The translations under genes were made by a program, and so were the position numbers. 64,000 nt of DNA from Euphorbia lathyris. Its lineage: Eukaryota > Streptophyta > Magnoliopsida > Malpighiales > Euphorbiaceae. Below the pieces are notes generated by a model. That model saw only the letters and a program-made list of their open reading frames with translations. It was not told the DNA's origin and did not search any database. The DNA is taken from assembly GCF_963576675.1 (NCBI RefSeq), contig NC_088916.1:85949501-86013500 (forward strand), read 5' to 3'. Positions 10,336 through 21,424 of the stretch are shown one piece after another (the first letter of the stretch is position 1; each line of letters opens with the position of its first letter).

Positions 10336-10784
10336 ATCTAGCTTAATTTTCAAAAATTGTACATTAATACTAAAAAATTGATTCTTGACCATTCAAATTA
10401 TAACGCACATATATATATATAAAAAATTGAGCAAGTTCGATTTAGAAAAAATAAATAAATTATGAACGCACATATAAAATAAGCCCCAACCAAATAATCA
10501 TATATTCTCCACTGAACAAAATTAATCTTATTTAATAATATTAGAAGTTGAGAATAAATTTAAACACTCTAAATTAAAAGGCACAAATTTAAATATTAGT
10601 CTTAATATCAAAAGAATAATTTGTTACTGTCATTTGTTTAACTTTCATTAAATTTGTTGAAACTTGTTACAAGTTATAAATGCTCTTTGGTGGATGTGCC
10701 AGTTCCATAAGTCATCCACGGGGAACACAAATTTGTAACTGCTTTGCATGATTCATTTAAGAGTATAAATTAGGATTTTCACAG

Positions 10785-10986
10785 CTTTTTTTCTCATCAT
10801 TTTTTTTTTGGAGGCAAAAGTTTAGGTATGGGTAGGTCTACCCACTCCCAAGGTCAGGATAAACCACAGACCTTGATGATGGTTTACAGTGGAATTTACA
10901 GATTACCACCAATGAGGACTAAATTTTGACGGAGTGGGGAATTGAACCTCAAACCTGTCAAACAGAGGTTCAACGCTTTTTCTCAT
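10785..10986 (-). mobile_element. SINE-like insertion with target duplication
   Basis: The minus strand carries AGGTTCAATTCCCC (a degenerate pol III box B, GGTTCAATTCC), ends in an A-rich tail (T-run at about 10800-10809 on the plus strand) and is bordered by GCTTTTTTTCTCAT and GCTTTTTCTCAT, a likely target duplication. The sister site at 16972-16990 (AGCTTTTTTTCTCATTG) is uninterrupted. Body length is about 170 bp. Box A is not certain, so SINE is the best but not the only reading. Confidence 0.55.
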
Positions 10987-10989
10987 TAT

Positions 10990-11796
10990 TTATAATTAAA
11001 AGTAAATCAGATTTTTTTTTAATAAGAAAGCACCAAAAACCCACATAGCAGTCGTAAGCAAACAAAACTAAATATTATACCTTCACAAATTTTGCTGATT
11101 GGGGCCTTCAACTTTTAAAATAAAATACATTTATAGTTGGATTTAAAAATCTATCATAAATCTATAGTGGTTTAAAAAACCTATCACACACTTCTAGTTG
11201 GCTAACTACATATGTGTGATATGTTATTTTAAAAGTTTCGGGTTCAAATAGACAAAACTTGCCAAATTTAAAGGTTTAAATATGTATTAAATCTAAAAAA
11301 ATACGTAAAGGTTTATTTCGCCATCCAAATCATTGCCTCCTGTACAATTATTTAGTAACATTTAGCTCGAGTGGTATCTGTCAGAGGCATGGACAGGGAG
11401 GGGCCCGGGGGCGGCCCTTCCAGCCGCCGAATCCACATTGGTCACGAGTAGTTTCGGCCACCCTGGTTACATGTTAGGACTATTAAATAAAATCTAGCTT
11501 AATTTTGAGAAATTGTATATTAATACTTAAAATTGGTTCTTGACCATTAAAATTATATCCCGAAAGAACGTGTAAAATCGGCACCCCAACTGAATAATCT
11601 TGTATTCGCCATTGATATATCTGAGTATGTATGTAGAATCTAACTGATTTCGGATGAAAATTTAAATCACCACAAACTATGATCAAATACCTATTTTAGG
11701 TCTAAAGAATGTTGACAACCTTATAATTTCGGAGCTGTGAATTTATTTTATTATACTCCTTATTAATTTGGTGATTTAAGTAATATTCATATTCCT
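10990..11796. other. Intergenic DNA, no gene seen
   Basis: AT-rich, with a short GC-rich island at about 11398-11445 and a stretch at 11465-11560 repeating part of 10310-10400. The minus-strand open frame at 11483-11686 has no recognisable feature. Confidence 0.5.
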
Positions 11797-11799
11797 TTA

Positions 11800-12819
11800 G
11801 GGTGTGTTTGGTACGCTGTAATGCAATGTAATGTAATCAAGATTGTAATGTAATCAAGGTTGTAATGTAATGGAATGGAATAACCATTACATTACCATGT
11901 TTGGTTAGTAAAATTTTACAATTGATGTAATGTAATTACCATTACATTATCATTAGGGGTGTGCATCGGTGCAAAACCGAACCGAACCGAACCGAAAAAC
12001 CCGAATACCAAAATGATCAAAATAATTCATACCGACACCGAACCGAGTAATAGGTAAAACCGAATCAAAACATGCGGTTCGGTTCGGTTTAAACCGAACA
12101 AACCGAATTAAGTTAAAAATAACAAATAACAAATAAAAATCACTATATTTTCTCATTAAATTTACCTCAACAACAACAAAAATTGAAATATTTCCAAAAT
12201 ATATCTATATTGGGTTATTATCTCAACAATAATAAAAAAAATTAAACTTGTATAATCAAATATATGTGTATAGATATATATAAAAATGTAAAATATGTGT
12301 AATTCGGTGCGGTTCAGTTTTTTTACATTTTCTGTGAAACCTAAACGAACCGAATCGAATACCGAAATAAACTTAAAATTAAAATCGATGTCGAACCGAA
12401 TTGTTAAAAAAACCGAACCGAAAAACTGAATTCACTCAGTTCGGTATGCGGTTTAAACCGAACCGATGCACACCCCTAATTATCATGTTTGTTTTGCTAT
12501 GTATAATCATAAATTTCTATTTACTCTTATAAATATATATAACAATAGTAATAATCAAAAATTAATAATAATGTGATGTAAAAAATGGAGGAAATGAAAA
12601 TATTAGATTGAAGGAATTAGGAATACATATTGGAATGTAATGGGAATTCCTATTGATTTCTTTGGTAATCCTCATTACAAAACTTATTGAAGAAAATTAA
12701 AGTCATGGAATTCCCATTACATTCCAATAAAATTATAGAGTGCATCCAAACATAGTAATGGACTTTTGATGTAATGGGCATTCCATTACGAAGTCCATTA
12801 CGTCTTACCAAACGTACCC
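11800..12819. mobile_element. PIF/Harbinger-type MITE carrying a nested hAT MITE
   Basis: Ends GGGTGTGTTTGGTACG and (reverse-complemented) GGGTACGTTTGGTAAG, flanked by TTA on both sides (11797-11799, 12820-12822), the target duplication of PIF/Harbinger elements. The interior is rich in GTAATG/CATTAC motifs near both ends. Without the nested insertion it is about 487 bp. No transposase frame. Confidence 0.78.
11954..12478. mobile_element. Nested hAT-type MITE with CCGAACCGAA repeats, 525 bp
   Basis: Terminal inverted repeats TAGGGGTGTGCATCGGT / ACCGATGCACACCCCTA and a perfect 8-bp target duplication ATTATCAT (11946-11953, 12479-12486). The subterminal regions carry repeated ACCGAACCGA motifs in opposite orientation at the two ends, the kind of clustered motif that binds hAT transposases. 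Inserted inside the Harbinger MITE, so it is the younger of the two. Confidence 0.9.
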
Positions 12820-12822
12820 TTA

Positions 12823-13516
12823 AAGTTAAATGAGATCAGAAAAATTGACCAACACATTATTAAGTTTATGGACAAATTCAACTTACAAGAATTAAAATTT
12901 TGAAAAGGCTAGTTTGACTGTTATTTAATTGTAATATTTGATATTCCAAACAAGTTTTATCATAAATTGAAGCAGTTTCATAATTTTTTTTGTTTGTAAT
13001 TATATTAATAACACAAAAAAAAATTTAGACGCCTTATAAAAAATTGTGTTAACATGTTTGTGGGAGACTTAGTTGTTAGTATTTTAACATATTTTTAGTG
13101 ACACATTAAATATTTTAGACTTAATTGATGTTTGGAAGGTCCGACTAGATAATTAAAAAACACTCAAACCATTATTTTCAAATTTTGTCAGTAACATAAA
13201 GCTAATATTTATCTTGCCTAGAAACATTAGGCTTAAATTTGGATCATTTCATATGTTAGAGTTAAATTTGCAGTTCACCCAATAGTTAGGCTCAAATTTG
13301 GCCTTTATCCCAAATAGTTAGTCTCAAATTTTCCCCGTCTAACCTGCATATTATCTTGTAGGAACCAACACGATGTTGGATCATCAACATCGTCTTAGCA
13401 CATGACAGAGTTCAGGTAACAAGTTATCATTAGTGTGGTGAATATAGACTTCGATTATCCAGCATCTATCAGAATATTCATCAATGGCTAAATCTAGTAG
13501 AGTTCACTTAGAGATC
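12823..13516. other. Intergenic DNA, no gene seen
   Basis: AT-rich. A repeated phrase of the type TTAGGCTCAAATTTGG occurs near 13228, 13287 and 13320, suggesting an old degraded repeat. Nothing else recognised. Confidence 0.45.
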
Positions 13517-14818
13517 TGTTAAGCCCAAAATATACCTAAAATATCATTAATATTTACATCAGTTTGGCTATAAATTTGTGCTGTTAATATCTATTTAGAG
13601 TACTTTTACGTCCGAAAATATTTCTTTCATGCAAGATACCTAAATATTTGGTAAAATCCAAATAGGAACGAAAACATATCAAAAACGAAGGAAAAACCCT
13701 AAGTTACGAGCCAAAAGACTAGAAAATCCGCACACCAATACGAGGAAGACGGGAACGAAGTCAGAAATGGGAGGAAAATTCCAAATCTCGACTAAGATTC
13801 TTTGATCTCGGTAAGATCAGAATTTCTGGCACCATTACCTTCACATGTTGAAAATCAAAGAAACGCGTCGGTTCGAGTGGATAGAAACGTCTCTTCGCAG
13901 CGGACACGACCCTTAGACACGACTCTTCAACATCTATAAATAGAGAGTTGATTTCAGAGTTTAGGGGAGAGTTAGATTAATTAAAGATTAGAGTGCAGAA
14001 GTTATGTAGAAACTCTAACTCGGAAAAGAGTCAGAGTTTAGATTTCAATTTTGTAAAAGCAATCTGGTGTACACAAATTGTTCTCAGATTACTTACAAAT
14101 ACAGTAGCATTTAGATTTAGATTAAGATCTGTTTATATTAGTTTACATTTTTGGTAGTAGAAGAACCATCTCTATTCCAAAGATTCAGCGAGAAGATTAA
14201 ATAGCGGATTCGACCCGGAACTCTCATGTCGTTCGAATGCTTCCATGCTTTTGATTCTTTGTAAACTTGTATCAATTCATACTTCATCTAATACAGTTCA
14301 TGCAATTCAATATATTAAATTCAATATCTTTACAATGAAACTTTGTTGAACACTTAGGCAAATTCATTCTTCGAGAATTAATTTGGTTAAGGTAGAAATT
14401 TATCCCGACCGTAGGAAGAATGTCTGCGGTTCAAAGCCTTTTAATTGAAGGAGTTCACATTATTACACTTTTATAATTTATACAAAGTTTAAAGTTGTTT
14501 TCTTTGCTTAATGCAAACGAACTCAACTAATCTCTTATTTTAAACACTAAATGTTTCTGTTTTGTAATTCATACTCAAAACAGAATTGATTTCTAACATT
14601 CTACATATGTTCTAATCTGATTCTTATTAATTCAATCTCAAAACCAAATTCAATTAACGATTTTCCATATTATAAACCTAAAACGTGAATTAAGCTGAAT
14701 TAAAATAAGTTTTCGTTTAAAAGCGTTCCATGTGGGATCGATATCTTTTTAATTAAACTGAATTAAAATAAGTTTTCGTTACAAGCGAAACCGTGCACTT
14801 GCAGAAATCGCTCAACAA
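13517..14818 (+). mobile_element. 5' LTR of an Athila/Tat-type Ty3/gypsy retrotransposon, 1,302 bp
   Basis: Begins TGTTAAGCCC and ends CGCTCAACA (5'-TG..CA-3' with TGTT/AACA inverted termini). A promoter-like CTATAAATAGAG lies at about 13934. Immediately downstream, after AGTTTT, is the primer-binding site. Only one LTR and under 1 kb of internal DNA are present; gag, pol and the 3' LTR are missing. A second TTTTCGTT-type short repeat occurs at 14707 and 14770. Confidence 0.8.
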
Positions 14819-14823
14819 GTTTT

Positions 14824-14839
14824 TGGCGCCGTTGCCGGG
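14824..14839 (+). promoter_or_regulatory. Retrotransposon primer-binding site (tRNA-Asp type)
   Basis: TGGCGCCGTTGCCGGG lies six bases after the LTR. It is complementary to the 3' end of plant tRNA-Asp with one mismatch and is the signature PBS of Athila/Tat-lineage elements. Confidence 0.85.
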
Positions 14840-15736
14840 AACGCCAAATTTTTTAACAAAAATTTATGTTTTTCGTGTTTGATTATGAACCTTGGTTTAT
14901 AATATATGTATTCATTTATTTTCTAGTTTTATTTTAGGGTTAAGGTGCAAATATACCCCTAATGTTTTGGGCGAGGAGCAATTTTACTCCTAACGTCTAA
15001 AATGGTGCAATTTTACCCCTAACGTTGGAAGCCAAGAGCAATTTTACCCCTAACGTTAATAAATTGGGTCAATTTGAGAAATAATTCATCAAATTGTCTT
15101 CTCGGTCATGAATCTTGTCATCTACACTTCATACATGTGTCATTTTATCAGTAACAAATCATAAACATACATTGGGATGTGAAAAAAAATAAAAAAAATA
15201 TACTGTCTTTTTTGTACGAATTAGACACAATACATTCAAAAAATTCACTAAATTTATAAATATTAATCTCAAATTCTATTATTAAATTATAAAAAACATG
15301 AAATTCTTTTTTCAGAACGAATTGTTATGCAATTGGTGCGGAATAAGGAACAAAAATATCTGTGTTTTATAATAGTGTCTGAAATTGACCCAATTTATTA
15401 ACGTTAGGGGAAAAATTGCTCTTGACTTCCAACGTTAAGGGCAAAATTGCACCATTTTAGACGTTAGGGGTAAAATTGCTCCTGACCCCAAAACGTTAGG
15501 GGTATTTTTGCACCTTATCCCTTTATTTTATTGAGGATGGTCACTAGGACTAAATCCTCCATGGTATTTAAAGTTTGCTTTTAGATGTTTGTAGATAAAA
15601 AAAATATTCAAGTTTTTTCAAAGATAAACTGGAGATTTGATCATCAATATAAATTCACCGAAGGAGTCTATAGAAAAAAAATTCGGCTAGCAGATACATT
15701 GAAGGGAAAAGGAATTTTTCAAGAAATTTTTTCAAA
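14840..15736 (+). mobile_element. Residual internal leader of the Athila/Tat element, interrupted by a MITE
   Basis: Sequence between the PBS and the abrupt return of array sequence at about 15737 (GTGTGTTAGGCAAC, as at 6830 and 8912). It contains the MITE at 14937-15521. No gag frame survives; the 3' part of the element was lost. Confidence 0.5.
14937..15521. mobile_element. MULE-type MITE, 585 bp, long terminal inverted repeats
   Basis: Ends GGGTTAAGGTGCAAATATAC and GTATTTTTGCACCTTATCCC; inverted similarity extends about 140 bp with three phased ACCCCTAACGT motifs per arm. Flanked by a perfect 9-bp target duplication TTTATTTTA (14928-14936, 15522-15530). A half copy of the same family lies at 20980-21345. 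No coding capacity. Confidence 0.9.
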
Positions 15737-15956
15737 AATAGTGTGTTAGGCAACAATATAAAGACTAATATAATATTAATAAAAGAGCAAGGTAGCATAT
15801 ATATTAGATAAAGCAAGTAAAGATTGAAGCAAAACTACATCTCATTTTTGTTAATGTCTGAAAACATCTATAAACAAACAAACATAGGAGGAATAACAAA
15901 GCAGCATTATTTATTTATTTTATTTTGATGCTAGCTAGTACAGATAGTAATTAAGG

Positions 15957-16145
15957 TTAAGGTGAAGGGGGAGTGAAGGGGAGGGGAGGAAAAGGGAAAG
16001 GGAAAGGGAAAGGAGGCAAGTTAAGAAGTGGAGGAAGAAGATTTGGGATATCAATTGGAGGTGGAAATTTGAAACTTGGAATATTAGGAATTTTTTCTGA
16101 ATCTTCCATTGACACTGGGATTTTAGTATCATCAAGCTTTCCTAA
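15957..16145 (-). pseudogene. Proline-rich secreted protein gene, copy 4: N-terminus deleted
   Basis: Minus strand keeps the C-terminal about 60 codons (KLDDTKIP-like region, IPNIPSF, PPPIDIPN, PFPFPFPF tail, stop at 15957-15959). At 16145 the coding sequence jumps directly to the upstream region (CTAATAGGCTTATGTAGATT), deleting the signal peptide, start codon and 5' UTR. The TATA position reads CTACATAAGC as in copy 1. Confidence 0.75.
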
Positions 16146-16169
16146 TAGGCTTATGTAGATTGAAGATGC

Positions 16170-17860
16170 CTACTGTAGCTTCCAAAATAGTTTGTTCAGC
16201 AGATGTATACATTTCAATTCGGTTTAAAAGTATTCACTTAGACTATCCTTTTTTTATAATGATAACTGATAGATTAGTAATATAATTTATGCATAACACT
16301 CATTTAACATCCTAAACTAAAAACTTCAACTATCAAAATCATCAAAATTAGGTAAAAATCATCAATTGAGTTATAATTCTATTTTAAAATAAAAAATTGT
16401 GACTAATGGGCTAAGAACAATAGCAATTGTTGGATCAACTTCAGAAATCATTATAAATGAGAGGTACTGTGTTCCTTATACTCCAACAGTTGCCTATCAA
16501 TTGACTTTAAAAAAAATAAATTCACATTTTTTTTGTGATTTAATAAAAGAATTTGAGATTAATATTTCTAAATTCAACCAAACATTTGTATTTTAATGAA
16601 TTATTTCTCAGATTGATCAAACTTACCAACTTTAGGAATAAATTTGCTCTTTATTGCAAAAATTAGTGGCAAAATTGTATCATTATAGAAGTTAAGAATA
16701 AAATTGTATCAAGGGTAAAGGTATTTTTATACATTCTCCCGTATTCCTAATAGTATAAAAATATAATTTGTTTAACTTACATTAAATTTGTTGAAACTTG
16801 TTACTAGTTGTAAATGCACTTGTTACTTGTTATAAATTTGCAACAGCATTGCAGAATTCATGAAGTAAATAAATGCACTTGTTGCAGGTTTCCATGAAGC
16901 TACATCGGTAACACACATTTGCAACAGCATTGCAAAATTCAAAGAGTATAAATTAGTATTTTCTAAGCTTTTTTTCTCATTGTTTATCATGAAAAGTAAA
17001 TTAGATATTTTTAATAAGAAAGCTCGAAAAGAAACAACACAACTTCAGCGAGCAAAGGAAACAAATAAATTAAAAAGACTATATTTCGCAAATGGATGCT
17101 AGCTTTTAGTTTATTATTTTTTTATTAGCTAATTTGACAAGCTGACTATGTGATTTGATTAGCGGATTGTATAAACTTATTTATTAAAACTTATTTGATT
17201 GCTAATAGTTATTTGTGTAAAATAACAAATAACAACATAAAAATTAGGGGGAAAAATGTCATTCAAAACAATAAGCTAACTGAAAAAACTCTTAAAACAT
17301 CATTTTCCCAAATTAGCTTTTTGGATCCTATAAACTCTTTCAAAATTAGTTTTTTTTATCCAATAAATCATTTCAAACCCTGTTAGAGGTTTGACTAGTC
17401 AAAACCTTTAAAGTGACTCAAATCTTTAATTCTACCTCCAAAAGCTATTTACCAAAAAGGTCAGATGTTTATTTGGTCATCCAGGTCATTTGGTCATTTA
17501 CTAGTATGTAGATAAATACTAAGAAAATACAATTCTTTATTCATCCATATATTGTGTTATGCTGAAAATTTAACAAATTGTGTAATTTTTCATCTAAATG
17601 GATCAAATGTCACAACAATTGAAATGCTTCGAGGAAAAATGTTAGCCAAATGATACCACATGGTGATATCACATGGACCAAATTGACCTTTAATGAAAAA
17701 AAAAACCCAGCTATATTGGCTGGTAGAGAAAGTGCTACAACGAAAAAAAATGTGGGAAAAAATGATAATTTGAACAATGACTCAATTTGTGAAATTAAAA
17801 GAACAGGAAAAAAACTGAAAATATCAAATGCCTTATAATGCTTTCCTCCCTCTATTTATT
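16170..17860. repeat. Non-coding tail of array block 4
   Basis: Parallel to block 1 (5034-6840 without its MITE and LINE insertions) and, in its last third (17595-17770), to block 2. It supplies unfilled sites for the insertions at 4465, 5124, 6019 and 10785. Small open frames at 16399-16596, 17195-17386 and 17650-17838 show no domain and no frame conservation. Confidence 0.65.
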
Positions 17861-17869
17861 CGCTAAACT

Positions 17870-18250
17870 CGAAACACCATGAAAGTTGAAAATATTGATC
17901 CTTTGGTTACTGGGCTTATAATATAATGAAGTTGGAGGAGATTCATGTCTGTGGAATAGGGAAAAGTTGTTATGTTTAGCATGCTTCCATATGAGGTGGC
18001 TGGTTCGGATGGCATGAAAATCCAACATTTTTCTGTACTTTTTAGTCCCTTATAGATGTTGATATGGCAGAGATTTAGAGAGTGGTTGTTCAAATAGGAT
18101 GCTTTCCACAGTTATTAAACAACACAAATATATATAATCCTTATTTTAAAGAATGTCAAAATTCCAGTCACTTATAAAATCATTGCCAATGTCATAGTTA
18201 AAAGATTGAAGCTTTTGCTGGAAATTTTTCATTTCTGAATCTCAAAGCTC
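17870..18250 (+). mobile_element. LINE reverse-transcriptase relic (array copy 5)
   Basis: Third occurrence of the relic: VAGSDGM in place of the family's APGPDG, and YKIIANVIVKRLKLLL. Frameshifted. Position relative to the proline-rich gene is the same as in blocks 1 and 3. Confidence 0.62.
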
Positions 18251-18514
18251 CTTATATGTAAATTAGTTATTTAAATGGAAACTATTGAATAAAATAAAAG
18301 GGAATGATCTAATAATCTAGATGAGAACTAATATAATATTAATAAAAGGGTAAGGTAGCATATATATTAGATAAAGCAAGTAAAGATTGAAGCAAAACTA
18401 CATCTCATTTTTGCTAATGTGTAAAACATCTACAAACAAACAAACATATGAGGAATAACAAAGCAACATTATTTATTTATTTTATTTTGATGCTAGCTAG
18501 TAAAGATAGTAAGG

Positions 18515-18790
18515 TTAAGGTGAAGGGGGAGTGAAGGGGAGAGGAGGGAAAGGAAAAGGGAAAGGGAAAGGAGGGAAGTTAGGAAGTGGAGGAAGAAGAT
18601 TTGGGATATCTATTGGAGGTGGAAATTGGAAACTTGGGATATTAGGAATGTTTTCTGAATCTTCCATTCCCATTGGGATTTTAGTATCATCAAGCTTTCC
18701 TAATTCTTCCTTATTATTAACCTGCTGCTGCATCACCCTACCATCATTAAGAGTGATTAACCCTACCAACAATAACACCTTCCACCACAT
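18515..18790 (-). CDS. Small secreted proline-rich protein, 91 aa (array copy 5, intact)
   Basis: Start ATG at 18790, stop at 18515. Signal peptide MWWKVLLLVGLITLNDG (residues 1-17), then a short VMQQQ stretch, an acidic/lysine segment (KLDDTKIP), and the conserved IPNIPSFQFPPP, PPPIDIPN, PFPFPFPFPP and PFTPPSP blocks. The C-terminal half is nearly identical to copy 3, while the leader and Gln run differ by substitutions and small in-frame indels, as expected if the protein remained under selection. Probably exported to the cell wall; biochemical role unknown. An upstream TATATATA box lies at about 18859-18868. The Gly/Lys-rich frame on the other strand is an artefact of the proline codons. 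Confidence 0.8.
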   Translation of the reverse strand: MWWKVLLLVGLITLNDGRVMQQQVNNKEELGKLDDTKIPMGMEDSENIPNIPSFQFPPPIDIPNLLPPLPNFPPFPFPFPFPPLPFTPPSP

Positions 18791-18858
18791 TTCTTTCTTT
18801 TCTTCTATCTCTTTAATATTCTCTTACTCTTACTCTCATTGCTAAGCCACCCTTACCC

Positions 18859-18868
18859 TTATATATAT
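18859..18868 (-). promoter_or_regulatory. TATA box of proline-rich gene copy 5
   Basis: Minus-strand ATATATATAA about 70-80 bp upstream of the ATG, in the same place as the TATA box of copy 3. Confidence 0.55.
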
Positions 18869-19397
18869 TGAAGGTGCCTACGGTAGCTGCCAACATAGTT
18901 TGTTCAGCAGATGTATCATTACCTAATATTTATCTCATTTCATTTGAGTTTTAAAAAAAATCATTTTGAGTATCTTTTTATAATGATAACTGATAAATTA
19001 GTATTATAATCCACCCATGACACTCATTTAACCATTGAAACTAAAATTTCAAAGTTTATTAGAACCTTAAACTATCAAAATTAAGTACGTTTCTCAAATA
19101 AGTAAAAATCATCACTTGAGTCCTAATCCTATCATAGAATAAAAAACTATGGCTATTTGACATAGATGTAATGATCTGTGATGGCTCAAATTGGTTTGGA
19201 GAATAGAATTTGAAAATGTTTAATATATAATTACTGTAGATGAGGACTCAATTGATGATTTTTACTTAATTCTAAGACCTGATTGATCCTTTTAATAATT
19301 TGAAGTGCTAATTGACTTTGAAACTTTAGTTGGCAAGCTAAATGTCTATTATGTCTATTATGTATATAATTTGCAAATAAATAATTTTAAAAAATTA

Positions 19398-19949
19398 GGA
19401 ATACTCTATATAGGAATAGCCTCTATTTTGTTATAAAAAAACTCGGTCCCAACTTGGGCCAGTTATAAGTAGGAATAACCTCCGAAACGTTATTTGTTAT
19501 ACACTTTTCAAATCCCACTTTTAGAAACTATGCCTCTATATAGTAATAATTATATATTTTTTTAATATAAAATAATTATATATATATATATATATATATT
19601 AAGAATTCAAACTAAATTATAAAATATTAAAAAAAACTATTCGAATTATCTATGAGTTGAAAACACAAACTACAATTTGAAATTATAAATATTTAGTATT
19701 TTCTTTGATCTTTACATTTTTTCTATAAAACTTTTCCAATTATCTATCTATTGAAAACCTAAACTCTAAATATTTAATTTGTCCATTCATGTCTATTGTT
19801 ATAAATTATATATAAATCACGTCTGCCTATGATAAAAATTTTAAATTTTATGTGTTGAGAAATTTTATTATACCTCTATTTAGTAATACCCTCCCAATTG
19901 TTATACAAATAGCTCGGTCCAAGTGTATTCCTATATAGAGGTTTTACTG
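19398..19949. mobile_element. Emigrant/pogo-like MITE, about 552 bp
   Basis: The right end, reverse-complemented, reads CAGTAAAACCTCTATATAGG, the hallmark terminus of Emigrant-like (Tc1/mariner-pogo) MITEs; the left end is a degraded version (GGAATACTCTATATAGGAAT). Both subterminal regions contain AACTCGGTCC/AGCTCGGTCC. It is flanked by TA (19396-19397, 19950-19951). The sister block at about 10005-10035 is uninterrupted. Confidence 0.78.
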
Positions 19950-19951
19950 TA

Positions 19952-20979
19952 TACCAAATATAAATACAAATAGATCTAATAAATTAAACAAAATAAAAGT
20001 AAATAGACTTAAATATTACTTCAGAATAAGAGGCAAATTTGACGGATGTTTTTTTTAAATGCAGATGTGGTCCTAATATATAAAATTATACAAATAAGTT
20101 TCTAATTAACATCATTTTTACAAGTATATTACCAATTTTTTTTAAAATGTTAGTTTGGTTGTTACTTAATTAGAACTTCCCAATATCGCTTATTTTTTTT
20201 ATGATGTTATATGAAGGTCAGAAATTGTGCAATTTTACACCTAAAATTTTCAAACAAAATGAATTTTAACCGACGTGATATAAGATTTAAACATATTGGT
20301 TTACTGTAATTGTCACACCGAAACATTCAATCATTAATTATGTCTAAAATAAATATCATGTTACTAACACAGTCACAAACCTTTAAAAAAACATTAGAAA
20401 ATACACAAAACTGTTTCAATTTATTGCTAAATTTATTTAGAAAATCCGATATCACAGTCAAATAACTGTTAAATCGGTCCGTTCAAATTTTCTGCTAAGT
20501 ATGGAAAAAATTAATATTATTTAATAATATTAGAAGCAAAATTGTATAATTTAGTAAGTTAAGGATAAATTTAAACACTTCATAAATAATAGGCCCCCAT
20601 TTAAGCATTATTCCTAATATAAAAACAAAATTTGTTGCCAATCCTTAATGTAATTTGTTTAACTTTCATTAATATTTTTTTTTGAAACTTGTTACAAGTT
20701 ATAAATGCACTTGTTACTAGTTATAAATGCTCTTGATGGATGTGCGAATTTCCACACAGAAACCATCGAGAAAACAAATTTGTAACAACTTTGCAGTGGG
20801 AGTAAAAATTACTACAAGTATTTTCTCATTATTTATCATTAAAAGTAAATTAGATTTCTCTTAAAAAAAAAAAAGTAGTAAAGTAGATCTTTTTAATAAG
20901 AAAGCTGGGAAAAACACACAAAACATCAAGCAAGCAAAGAGGAAAAAACATAAAGGCTTATGTGGTCATCCAAATCATT
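19952..20979. repeat. Non-coding tail of array block 5
   Basis: Shares 20640-20935 with 10620-10785/10985-11060 of block 3 (TTTGTTTAACTTTCATTAA, ACAAGTTATAAATGC). No gene seen. Confidence 0.55.
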
Positions 20980-21345
20980 TGTTCCTTATTCAGCACCAAT
21001 TCCATAACAATTCGTTCCGAGAAAAAGATTTCATGTTTTTTATAATTCAATAATAGAATTTGAGATTAACATTTAAAATTTGGTGAATTTTTTGAATTTA
21101 TTTTGTCTAATTCGTACAAAAACACAGTATATATTTTTATTTATTTATTTTTTTCACATCCCAACCTATGTTTATGATTTGTTACTGATAAAATGGCACA
21201 CATATGAAGTGTAAATGAATTATTTCTCAAATTGACCCAATTTATTAACGTTAAGGGTAAAATTGTTGTTGGCTTTCAACGTTAGGGGTAAAATTGCACC
21301 ATATTAGACGTTATGGGTAAAATTGCTCCTGGCCTACACGTTAGG
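20980..21345 (-). mobile_element. Half copy of the 14937-15521 MULE MITE
   Basis: Reverse complement of the left part of that MITE: three ACGTTAGGGGTAAAATT-type motifs next to AAATTGACCCAATTTATT, then the internal CATCCCAACCTATGTTTATG stretch and GTTCCTTATTC at the inner break. Only one terminal arm is left and the outer GGG terminus is missing. Confidence 0.75.
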
Positions 21346-21424
21346 ATATCTCGGGTATCTCCATAGCCATATTTAATCCAAATCAACTTTGTTTCTTTAA
21401 TCTTTTTTAAAACCATTTACATAT

